Notes: a model not told the origin generated them from the letters alone. A stretch of DNA of 5,445 nucleotides from an uncultured Muribaculaceae bacterium (GCA_910578305.1 CAJTQH010000087.1:937-6381), one strand, 5' to 3'; counted from the stretch's first letter, positions 1 to 5,172 are shown. Program-made: numbers and translations.

Positions 1-201
1 GACACACCCGATGCTGTATGGAACAATATCATCAATGGCCGGGTGGCGATAGACATGACGCGCGACCAATGCCGGCTGGCGATCGGGTCGCCCGCAGAAA
101 TCAAACGACGCACCGACAACAATTACCTCATAGAGATATGGTCCTACGAGAATGGCCATTATCTGATGTTTAAGGACGGTATACTGAGCGCCTACAGATG
201 A
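1..201 (+). CDS. 3' end of a BamE/SmpA-like domain protein (5' partial)
   Basis: The frame is open from base 1 and ends in TGA at 199-201, giving the last 66 residues of a protein that starts outside the window. The visible part has the pattern D-M-T-(x)4-C-R-L-A-I-G-S-P, then charged residues, then I-W-S-Y-E-N-G and L-M-F-K-D-G-I-L. This resembles the small alpha/beta domain of BamE/SmpA/OmlA-like envelope lipoproteins, in which a Gly-Met-Thr helix start and a Gly-x-Pro turn are followed by beta strands, the last of which often carries a phenylalanine and a glycine. In Bacteroidales such domains are common in uncharacterised, usually lipidated proteins, so an envelope location is likely, but the signal sequence cannot be seen. 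The stop overlaps the start of the next gene (ATGA at 198-201), implying translational coupling. The coding call is firm; the domain name is a tentative reading of motif similarity. Confidence 0.72.
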   Translation, partial: DTPDAVWNNIINGRVAIDMTRDQCRLAIGSPAEIKRRTDNNYLIEIWSYENGHYLMFKDGILSAYR

Positions 202-995
202 CCGACTGGAAACTGACATTTCTCGGCACCGGCACTTCTACAGGTGTGCCGCAGATCGGATGCCGATGCGGAGTGTGCTGTTCTGCCGATCCACGCGACC
301 ACCGTCTGCGCACTTCGGCTCTGCTCGAAGCCGATGGATACAATCTGCTGCTCGACTGCGGCCCCGACTTCAGGCAGCAGATGCTACGCTGCGGATCCCC
401 ACGCATCGACGCCGTGGCCATCACCCACAGCCATTATGACCACACCGGCGGACTCGACGACCTGCGTCCGTATGCCTACGGCGACAGCCCGCTGCCCATA
501 CACTGCAGCAAGGATGTGGCTCACGACATCACCGAACGACTCCCCTACTGCTTCGGCATGACCGACTATCCCGGGGTGCCGCGGCTTCGCACATCGGTAT
601 TCCGGCCATACACGACGTTCAGATCCGGACCGCTCGACATCATGCCGCTCGACATAGACCACGGACGGATGATGATCAGCGGATTCCGCATCGGTCCCGT
701 CACATACATCACCGACTGCCACACGATGCCGCCTGCCACACTCGACGCCATCAAAGGCACGGAAACGCTGGTGATAAACGCACTGCGCATCGATCCACAC
801 CCCACACACATGAACCTCCAGCAGGCTATCGACGTTATTAATGCAGTAAGACCACGAAAGGCCTATCTGATCCACATGAGCCACCATTTCGGACTCCATG
901 CCGATATGGCTCCGACGCTTCCGCAGGGGATAGAGATAGCCTACGACGGCCTTCAGATCACTGCGACAACAACTCAAACCTGCATAGAACTATGA
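198..995 (+). CDS. PhnP-like MBL-fold metallohydrolase (cyclic phosphodiesterase family)
   Basis: This 265-residue protein has the full signature of the PhnP branch of the metallo-beta-lactamase superfamily. It starts with the strand and turn L-G-T-G-T-S-x-G-V-P (9-18). A G-C-R-C-G-V-C cluster (Cys22, Cys24, Cys27) follows, matching the structural zinc cysteines described for E. coli PhnP. The catalytic motif H-S-H-Y-D-H is at 77-82, followed by G-G-L-D-D-L-R. Other likely metal or catalytic residues are His155 (D-I-D-H-G), Asp173 (Y-I-T-D-C), His204 (H-P-T-H) and His226, with a His-rich stretch to His234 that may complete the structural site. Characterised PhnP hydrolyses phosphoribosyl 1,2-cyclic phosphate in phosphonate breakdown. 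No phn genes are visible here, so the true substrate, probably a small cyclic phosphate or nucleotide, is unknown. Length is normal for the family, and no signal peptide is present, so it is cytoplasmic. ATGA overlaps occur at both ends, fixing the start and placing it in a tight operon. Confidence 0.93.
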   Translation: MTDWKLTFLGTGTSTGVPQIGCRCGVCCSADPRDHRLRTSALLEADGYNLLLDCGPDFRQQMLRCGSPRIDAVAITHSHYDHTGGLDDLRPYAYGDSPLPIHCSKDVAHDITERLPYCFGMTDYPGVPRLRTSVFRPYTTFRSGPLDIMPLDIDHGRMMISGFRIGPVTYITDCHTMPPATLDAIKGTETLVINALRIDPHPTHMNLQQAIDVINAVRPRKAYLIHMSHHFGLHADMAPTLPQGIEIAYDGLQITATTTQTCIEL

Positions 996-1714
996 AAGTA
1001 ACGTATTTGGACAACAGCGGATTTGCCATCGAGCTCGACAAGGCGATCCTCGTGTTTGACTACAGCAACGATCCCTCGCACTCTCTCCACAAGATACTCG
1101 ACCGCAATCCGCTACTCCCTGTTGTGTTTCTGGTCAGCCACAATCATGAGGGACACTACAACACCGGAATCTATGAAATGGCCCAGAACCACACACGGTA
1201 TTATGTGATCTCGAATGATGTTCCCGCCAAGGAGATACCATCCACGCTCGACGTGGCCGGAGTGAGTGCGGGCGACACTATCGACACCCTGCCCGACGGC
1301 ATCACCGTGAAAGCCTATCCGGCCGGCTGCAAAGGAGTCTGCTTTATGGTGACCACCAAATTTGGCATGAAGATATTCCACGGAGGAGATCTGAGTACGC
1401 TCCAGATACACCGCTGCCACAATGACGACACAAAAAGACATCACGACCCACAGATGGATTTCGAAAAAGCACTCAACCGCATCGCTTCCGAAAACCAGAG
1501 TGTGACCGTTGCCATGATAGCCGTTGATCCGCGGGCTGGCGAAGGCTATACCGACGCGGCAAGCCGGTTTATGGAAAAAATAGATGTCAGCCACTTCTTC
1601 CCCATGCACTTCGAAGGACGCCACGATGAGGTGTGCGACTTCGTCTACGTTCCGAGCGCCACCACCCGCAACCACTGCCTGAAGTCGCCGGGCGATTCGG
1701 TCATGATCGAATAA
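992..1714 (+). CDS. MBL-fold protein of the UlaG-like type with altered metal motif
   Basis: This 240-residue cytoplasmic protein starts at an ATG that overlaps the previous stop (ATGA, 992-995). The fold follows a common Bacteroidota/Firmicutes MBL family: an N-terminal strand M-K-V-T-Y-L-x-N-S-G-F-A, V-F-D-Y at 21-24, the metal motif at 50-55, F-H-G-G-D-L at 129-134 (Asp133 as bridging ligand), V-D-P-R at 178-181, and F-P-M-H-F at 203-207 (His206). The metal motif reads H-N-H-E-G-H rather than H-x-H-x-D-H: the aspartate that normally binds the second metal is Gly54, with Glu53 just before it. The usual Gly-Ser-Thr-Asp-x-Gly segment is A-G-C-K-G (111-115), and the Asn-Trp-His-Trp that usually follows the Gly-Asp-Leu is also absent. 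The three motif histidines and the late Asp and His remain, so a one-metal or altered enzyme is possible, as is loss of catalysis. Related proteins are annotated only as MBL-fold hydrolases; no substrate is proposed. A terminator follows 54 bases downstream. Confidence 0.88.
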   Translation: MKVTYLDNSGFAIELDKAILVFDYSNDPSHSLHKILDRNPLLPVVFLVSHNHEGHYNTGIYEMAQNHTRYYVISNDVPAKEIPSTLDVAGVSAGDTIDTLPDGITVKAYPAGCKGVCFMVTTKFGMKIFHGGDLSTLQIHRCHNDDTKRHHDPQMDFEKALNRIASENQSVTVAMIAVDPRAGEGYTDAASRFMEKIDVSHFFPMHFEGRHDEVCDFVYVPSATTRNHCLKSPGDSVMIE

Positions 1715-1768
1715 CAACAGACATTCTCTCTCATCCACCACGCGATGCGGACTAGACATGACACAGGT

Positions 1769-1808
1769 CCTGCGTCAGATTTTCGGATCACGACGCAGGG
1801 CTTTTTTT
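1769..1808 (+). terminator. Intrinsic terminator of the MBL operon
   Basis: CCTGCGTC (1769-1776) pairs perfectly with GACGCAGG (1792-1799), and seven T residues follow at 1802-1808. A further GAT/ATC pairing inside the loop (1778-1780 with 1787-1789) can extend the stem past a small asymmetric bulge. The stem plus T-run is a textbook rho-independent terminator on the plus strand. It lies 54 bases after the stop of the second MBL gene and ends the three-gene unit. Confidence 0.9.
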
Positions 1809-1843
1809 GGGCATCTATATCAGGCATAAACCGCACCATAAGC

Positions 1844-1877
1844 AAAACAGACGGAATGTCATCCGACATTCCGTCTG
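1844..1877 (-). terminator. Strong hairpin with T4 on the minus strand
   Basis: CAGACGGAATGTC (1848-1860) and GACATTCCGTCTG (1865-1877) are perfect reverse complements with a four-base loop, a 13-bp stem. On the minus strand the stem is followed by TTTT (1847-1844) and then GC. On the plus strand it is followed by CAAATG, so termination is more plausible for minus-strand transcription. It lies 386 bases beyond the stop of the nearest minus-strand gene, so it could end either the lipoprotein transcript or a separate short RNA starting in the gap. Confidence 0.65.
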
Positions 1878-2003
1878 CAAATGTGATAATATTGCTCTCT
1901 TCAATTACAATTTGCTATTTGCAATAAATGTTTCTTCTTATGATCAAAGGTATAGATTGTATTTTATTATCTAAGCGATCCGCTTTGATGTTTCATTAAA
2001 TTC
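1844..2003 (-). ncRNA. Candidate small RNA in the convergent gap
   Basis: A minus-strand transcript starting just after the -7 element at 2010-2017 and ending at the T4 hairpin (1877-1844) would be about 160 bases. The interval can fold: ATCAAAG (1943-1949) pairs with CTTTGAT (1983-1989), enclosing TAGAT/ATCTA, and a small TTGC/GCAA hairpin follows. It encodes no convincing peptide; the only early reading frame on that strand is nine codons (MKHQSGSLR). No known RNA family is recognised. The 5' end is inferred only from the promoter-like element, which lacks a properly spaced -33 TTG, so this is a hypothesis rather than a confirmed gene. Confidence 0.25.
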
Positions 2004-2009
2004 ACGCTG

Positions 2010-2017
2010 CAAATTTA
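2010..2017 (-). promoter_or_regulatory. Bacteroidota-type -7 box TAAATTTG
   Basis: The minus strand reads TAAATTTGCAG, an exact TAnnTTTG match followed by the CAG often seen in Bacteroidales promoters. Upstream TTG trinucleotides lie 16 and 25 bases away rather than the usual 19 to 21, so the -33 half is poor. It points into the gap, away from any annotated gene, towards the strong hairpin at 1844-1877. Confidence 0.35.
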
Positions 2018-2093
2018 AGTCGCTGATGCTACACAACGCATACAATCATGTTACATCTTAATGACATTATTGCAATACAACATAATTTAACTT

Positions 2094-2124
2094 TTGATGA
2101 GCATTTGTTTGCATTTCTCATCAA
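2094..2124. repeat. 8-bp inverted repeat around a 15-base loop
   Basis: TTGATGAG (2094-2101) and CTCATCAA (2117-2124) are perfect reverse complements. The enclosed segment repeats GCATTT (2101-2106 and 2111-2116). The plus side is followed by CTATTTTAC and the minus side by AAGTTAAATT, so neither strand has a good T-run. It could be a weak terminator or a protein-binding site. Confidence 0.4.
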
Positions 2125-2230
2125 GTCTATTTTACACATTGAAGCAGGCCTAATGTCGTGACTCAATGTCGTAAAACGTCCTTTCAGGCGCAGACAACTC
2201 CAAGAGAAGCGTTCGGGCAGAATACAGCAC

Positions 2231-2263
2231 CCTGATCAAACTCTACCGTAGAGAATGGTCAGG
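2231..2263 (-). other. RNA hairpin directly after the lipoprotein stop codon
   Basis: CCTGATCA (2231-2238) pairs with TGGTCAGG (2256-2263, one G-T pair). A symmetric AA/AA internal loop separates this from a CTCTA/TAGAG stem capped by CCG. On the minus strand the hairpin begins at the base after the TGA stop of the 2264-3250 gene. No T-run follows, so it is not a classic terminator; it may protect the 3' end of the message or act with a termination factor. Confidence 0.45.
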
Positions 2264-3250
2264 TCAGATATAGCTTATCCGTGCTCCTCTCTTCTCATTT
2301 TCTTTCCAGCGCTCAATGTCGGCCGGAGTGATTCTTGGCAATTCGCTGCATAGATTAATATAGTCGCCGTCCGTGGGCCTGTAGACACCATTGGCCTCAA
2401 ACATCTCCGGCGTGTCAAACTTTGCGGCCGAAGCATCAAGAAATTCATCTTTTGTCACCTCCATGTAGCCGGCATCAGTCTTCACAAAGTAGGTGTTGAC
2501 ATAGCTGATGGTGCGGGGGCAGGCCACCGCTACGACCGTGGTGTGCTGTGCGATATCTTCGTAGAGCGTATCGGAAATCTTGTCGTAGAGAAACGACACT
2601 GTCATACCCATTAGATTCTCACCATGCTGCTTGAATGCATCTTCATATACGCCGGGGAGATTGGATATTGTCCAAAGGTGGTCTTTCCGAGCGCATGTCA
2701 CGGAATAAGGATCATTCTGGCGATAGCGTACAAAGTCGGTTTCATAGCCATCCTTACACCATTCTTCACCCGGTTCCCGCCGATTATACGGTATGAATAC
2801 ATGCGGCATATCAAGAATTCTCTCTACCTTGACAGGATCTGTGATTCTGTTGCCTTTGGCATCAAGGCATATATGTTCGAGATACGTAATGGCAGAGTAT
2901 GGATATAGCTGCTCTTCGCCACGCGGATCCAATGCGGGGTAATGCACGCTGTAATAAAACATCGACTGACTATAATACCGCTCATCACCTTTTGAGTGGA
3001 TACGGGTAGTGTAGAGTGGCACCTTGGGGCCGTTCGACGACAACATCATCTGCCCAAGAGGTGATTGCTTGCTCTGATCAGGACCTATATAGCCCATTTC
3101 AAGTTCATAAAGTGTTTTGTAAAGCCATTCGGGTATCTCAGTCTGACCTCTCGACCCCACCGGCTCATCACCCTCCGAAGAGCAACTCCAGACGGCTATG
3201 GCAGCCAACGCACATGCAATAATGGCTGGAAAAAGCTTAATTAGTTTCAT
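2264..3250 (-). CDS. Uncharacterised lipoprotein
   Basis: This is a 328-residue protein of unrecognised family. It begins with a lipoprotein signal peptide: Lys2 and Lys5, a hydrophobic stretch at about 6-20, and the lipobox V-W-S-C ending at Cys23. The mature N-terminus S-S-E-G-D-E is acidic, which in Bacteroidota resembles the export signal that sends lipoproteins to the cell surface, so outer-membrane attachment, perhaps facing outwards, is likely. The rest is soluble, rich in Tyr, Asp and Glu, with no further membrane segment and no catalytic motif I can name. A short helix-prone segment I-P-E-W-L-Y-K-T-L-Y-E-L-E lies near residues 39-51, and the C-terminus is highly charged. It lies 114 bases downstream of the larger lipoprotein gene on the same strand, with neither a clear promoter nor a strong terminator between them, so co-transcription is plausible. 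Its base composition is closer to the GC-rich housekeeping genes than to that neighbour. An RNA hairpin abuts its stop. Confidence 0.85.
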   Translation of the reverse strand: MKLIKLFPAIIACALAAIAVWSCSSEGDEPVGSRGQTEIPEWLYKTLYELEMGYIGPDQSKQSPLGQMMLSSNGPKVPLYTTRIHSKGDERYYSQSMFYYSVHYPALDPRGEEQLYPYSAITYLEHICLDAKGNRITDPVKVERILDMPHVFIPYNRREPGEEWCKDGYETDFVRYRQNDPYSVTCARKDHLWTISNLPGVYEDAFKQHGENLMGMTVSFLYDKISDTLYEDIAQHTTVVAVACPRTISYVNTYFVKTDAGYMEVTKDEFLDASAAKFDTPEMFEANGVYRPTDGDYINLCSELPRITPADIERWKENEKRGARISYI

Positions 3251-3364
3251 AATTATAAGTATCTATAAAAAAGGGTTATATTATCTAATCCATCAGCAAC
3301 CCGTCCATCGCTACGAGTTACAATAATTAGAGGAAGATTAGCTGTTTTCTCACAATTATGTTGA

Positions 3365-4984
3365 TTAGAACAGAACATTCCCGCTAGACGCATCAATCGT
3401 GATAGCAACTGTAGTTCCGACAGCTTCCTGTGACATCGGATAAACCTCCACAGTATATGTGCCAGGTCCGGGTAAACTGACTACCTTATAGAAGCAGTTG
3501 GGTTCCATATATATAGCATCACCAGGAAACTGAACGTCGCTCAACGTCACGTTCGGATTCTTTGTTGACCAATAGCCTACAGCTTCATCTGCTCCCTCGA
3601 ATTTTACACGGAGAGTATACTCATAACCAGTCTGTCCATATTGGAAAGAAGTAACTTCTTTAATTCTCAGTTTCCGCCATACATCGACGTAAGCAGATGG
3701 AATTCTAAACTTCGTCCCATTCATAGAGTAGGCGACCGAAACGGAGAACGAATTAGATGCTCTTACCCTAATACCACCTCTCTGGAGATTACCTATTATT
3801 TGAGCCGCTTCTGACACAGACATAGAAACAGATGCGTTCGGACTACCTCCTTCCACAATATAGTCAGCCTCAACATACTGTCCTTTGTTCTCTAAACTTG
3901 TAGAACCTGTTATCCGGAGATTAGACTCGTAATATTTCACATTGGAGGCATCATAAGGGCAATCCTTTATGGGGTGGCGCATCAAGCACTCTGGACCCCA
4001 CTTCGACACAACCCAGCCTGTGTTTTGATATACTATACCTGAATGCGCAGCACCGGTTTCATCAAAATATACTATCTTACGGTCAGGAGCTGAGCTTGTC
4101 TGCTTATAACTACCATCTACTAATGGAGGTAATGTCAGACCTGTTGATGACACATTTGAATTCAACCAAACCTTTGTTGTATTTCCCTCCCAAATATACC
4201 ACGCATACGCATGGCAGTTATATGAAGTAGTAGCTTCATCTATATATATGGCTCGAGGGTAGATTTCGCTTATGTATTTTTTTTTATCCTCTTTATCCTC
4301 TAAAGTATACTCTTCAGATCTACTTATTGTTTGCCATGACGTTCCAAGCGGTGTGCAAACACCAACGTATGCAGCTTTGACAGACGATGATGTTTGTTTC
4401 CTTGATAATAACAATCCCTCCTCGACCAAATCCGTGATAGCTAATTCGGCTACGGATATCGCGGAGATATCAGCATTTCGCTTTACAGCTTCCAATTGCA
4501 TCAGACCAACTGCTACATCAAGCGTTAGGTCAAGTTTTTGACGCTTTACTTTTGCGATTCTCGCTAAATTACTTTTCCGCTCAAGATATATCGAGAGAAC
4601 TTGAGCGTTGTCGTTGCGGCGCATAAATTCTTGAAAACCATTGAACCGTCCGCACATTTTCTCTAACCCTTCCTCAAATGTGTTGAATAGAAATGCATCA
4701 ATAAGCAAGGGGTAATCCATGCACACCTCAAGGAGTTCATCAGTTCTGAGTTTGTTGAGCAGATCGTCAGGAAGTTGGGTAACACGAAGTTTTTCTTCAT
4801 GTGTTTCAAGGGCACTCCACTCGTCGGTTCCAGGACGGATGGGATAAACATAGTTAGTGCCAACGGCTCTTGACTGAAAGAGCAACTCAGACTCCGGTTC
4901 ACAACCAAATGTTTCTTTATTACTACAAGCACATAACAGGATGGCGCCTATAACGACAGCAAAGATTAGCACTGAATTTTTCAT
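3365..4984 (-). CDS. Multidomain lipoprotein with NCHAYAW papain-like cysteine hydrolase domain
   Basis: I start this gene at the ATG at 4984, giving 539 residues with a lipoprotein signal (hydrophobic 5-17, lipobox L-C-A-C, Cys20). The frame extends to a TTG at 5038, but that codon lies inside the promoter -7 box and would hide the signal peptide. Residues about 51-200 form an all-helical domain with G-T-D-E-W (52-56), L-P-D-D-L-L, Y-P-L (91-93) and F-N-G-F-Q-E (114-119), a pattern I recall from other Bacteroidales lipoproteins. Residues about 245-350 look like a papain-fold hydrolase of the NlpC/P60-CHAP kind: S-Y-N-C-H-A-Y-A-W with Cys257 as probable nucleophile, D-G-S-Y (290-293), H-S-G-I-V with His314 as probable base, and V-S-K-W-G (326-330). 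Two beta-rich, Ig-like segments follow (about 355-445 and 446-539). The substrate, peptidoglycan or another peptide/amide, is unknown. The gene is more AT-rich than its neighbours and has an A9 run just before the catalytic domain. Confidence 0.88.
   Translation of the reverse strand: MKNSVLIFAVVIGAILLCACSNKETFGCEPESELLFQSRAVGTNYVYPIRPGTDEWSALETHEEKLRVTQLPDDLLNKLRTDELLEVCMDYPLLIDAFLFNTFEEGLEKMCGRFNGFQEFMRRNDNAQVLSIYLERKSNLARIAKVKRQKLDLTLDVAVGLMQLEAVKRNADISAISVAELAITDLVEEGLLLSRKQTSSSVKAAYVGVCTPLGTSWQTISRSEEYTLEDKEDKKKYISEIYPRAIYIDEATTSYNCHAYAWYIWEGNTTKVWLNSNVSSTGLTLPPLVDGSYKQTSSAPDRKIVYFDETGAAHSGIVYQNTGWVVSKWGPECLMRHPIKDCPYDASNVKYYESNLRITGSTSLENKGQYVEADYIVEGGSPNASVSMSVSEAAQIIGNLQRGGIRVRASNSFSVSVAYSMNGTKFRIPSAYVDVWRKLRIKEVTSFQYGQTGYEYTLRVKFEGADEAVGYWSTKNPNVTLSDVQFPGDAIYMEPNCFYKVVSLPGPGTYTVEVYPMSQEAVGTTVAITIDASSGNVLF
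4277..4285 (-). repeat. A9 homopolymer run inside the hydrolase gene
   Basis: Nine T on the plus strand are nine A in the coding strand of the lipoprotein hydrolase, encoding Lys234-236. They follow a perfect tandem GAGGATAAA GAGGATAAA, so the run sits at the end of a small repeat tract. It lies about 20 codons before the catalytic Cys257. The frame is intact here. Runs of this length are prone to polymerase slippage. Confidence 0.85.
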
Positions 4985-5035
4985 GGGATATGTTGTTTTG
5001 GGATAGTCAATCAAAGGATGCGATGTTACGTGTGG

Positions 5036-5067
5036 CAAATGTAAGGTATTTTTTGGTTAAAAACAAT
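5036..5067 (-). promoter_or_regulatory. Bacteroidota sigma-factor promoter for the lipoprotein genes
   Basis: On the minus strand a -7 element TACATTTG (5043-5036) matches TAnnTTTG exactly, with a -33 ATTG (5067-5064) separated by 20 bases, the optimal spacing for the Bacteroidota housekeeping sigma factor. Transcription should start a few bases downstream, near 5030, leaving a leader of roughly 45 bases before the ATG at 4984. The position rules out translation from the TTG at 5038. Confidence 0.75.
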
Positions 5068-5123
5068 AGCATACTAAAAAAAACTGTATCCAATAAATCA
5101 CAGATGATTAATCACAAACGGAC

Positions 5124-5162
5124 ACATCGCCAATTATCATAATCGGCGATGTCGCTTTTTTT
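5124..5162 (+). terminator. Terminator-like hairpin upstream of sbcD
   Basis: ACATCGCC (5124-5131) pairs with GGCGATGT (5145-5152). Inside it ATTAT (5133-5137) pairs with ATAAT (5139-5143) after one A-C mismatch. A run of seven T follows at 5156-5162. This is a good intrinsic terminator on the plus strand, yet no plus-strand gene lies between 1715 and 5217. It may insulate sbcD from antisense read-through, end a short unrecognised transcript, or act as a leader attenuator. On the minus strand the mismatch becomes a G-T pair, but no T-run follows. Confidence 0.75.
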
Positions 5163-5164
5163 CG

Positions 5165-5172
5165 TATTTTTG
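5165..5172 (+). promoter_or_regulatory. Possible sbcD -7 box TATTTTTG
   Basis: TATTTTTG matches TAnnTTTG and lies 45 bases before the sbcD ATG. The expected -33 position falls in the descending arm of the 5124-5162 hairpin and has no TTG, so only half of the promoter is recognisable. If used, transcription would begin just after the T-run, leaving the hairpin out of the sbcD message. Confidence 0.35.

Larger units (their letters stand above)
1715..2263. other. 549-base convergent intergenic region, mostly AT-rich
   Basis: This gap separates the plus-strand MBL operon from the minus-strand lipoprotein genes, which converge on it. I see no protein gene. It contains the operon terminator (1769-1808), a perfect 13-bp stem hairpin (1848-1877), nested inverted repeats at 1943-1989, a minus-strand -7 element (2010-2017), an inverted repeat (2094-2124) and a hairpin abutting the lipoprotein stop (2231-2263). 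The part from about 1880 to 2135 is AT-rich; about 2140-2230 is visibly more GC-rich and holds a short direct repeat AATGTCGT (2152-2159 and 2165-2172). The gap is long for two converging genes. Confidence 0.7.

Noticed and set aside
384..977. Long minus-strand open frame opposite the PhnP-like gene
   Set aside because: It is antisense to a strongly supported gene, has no recognisable motif, and arises from the GC-rich codon pattern of the plus-strand gene.
1112..1759. Minus-strand open frame of about 215 codons opposite the second MBL gene
   Set aside because: It is a shadow of the MBL coding frame; its composition is unlike a folded protein and no start signal or family motif is visible.
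1645..1927. Short frames on both strands spanning the operon terminator
   Set aside because: They run through the terminator stem and T-run and through the 13-bp hairpin, where pairing rather than coding explains the sequence.
2152..2172. Direct repeat AATGTCGT spaced 13 bases apart
   Set aside because: Two 8-base copies are too few and too short for a CRISPR array or a convincing operator; no other copies were seen nearby.
2175..2273. Plus-strand run of 33 sense codons ending in a plausible-looking peptide (tail Y-R-R-E-W-S-G-Q-I), possibly a gene remnant
   Set aside because: It has no start codon, is short enough to occur by chance, overlaps the lipoprotein stop on the other strand, and matches no family I can name.
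2624..2908. Plus-strand open frame of 94 codons inside the small lipoprotein gene
   Set aside because: It is antisense to a well-supported lipoprotein frame and lacks its own promoter or leader.
3333..3365. ATAATT/AATTAT inverted repeat just after the hydrolase stop
   Set aside because: Six A-T pairs around a long loop are too weak for a terminator and expected by chance in AT-rich DNA.
5104..5142. Twelve-codon frame (MINHKRTHRQLS) leading into the terminator upstream of sbcD, considered as a leader peptide for attenuation
   Set aside because: It has no ribosome-binding site, no run of a single regulatory amino acid, and no alternative antiterminator pairing that I could find.
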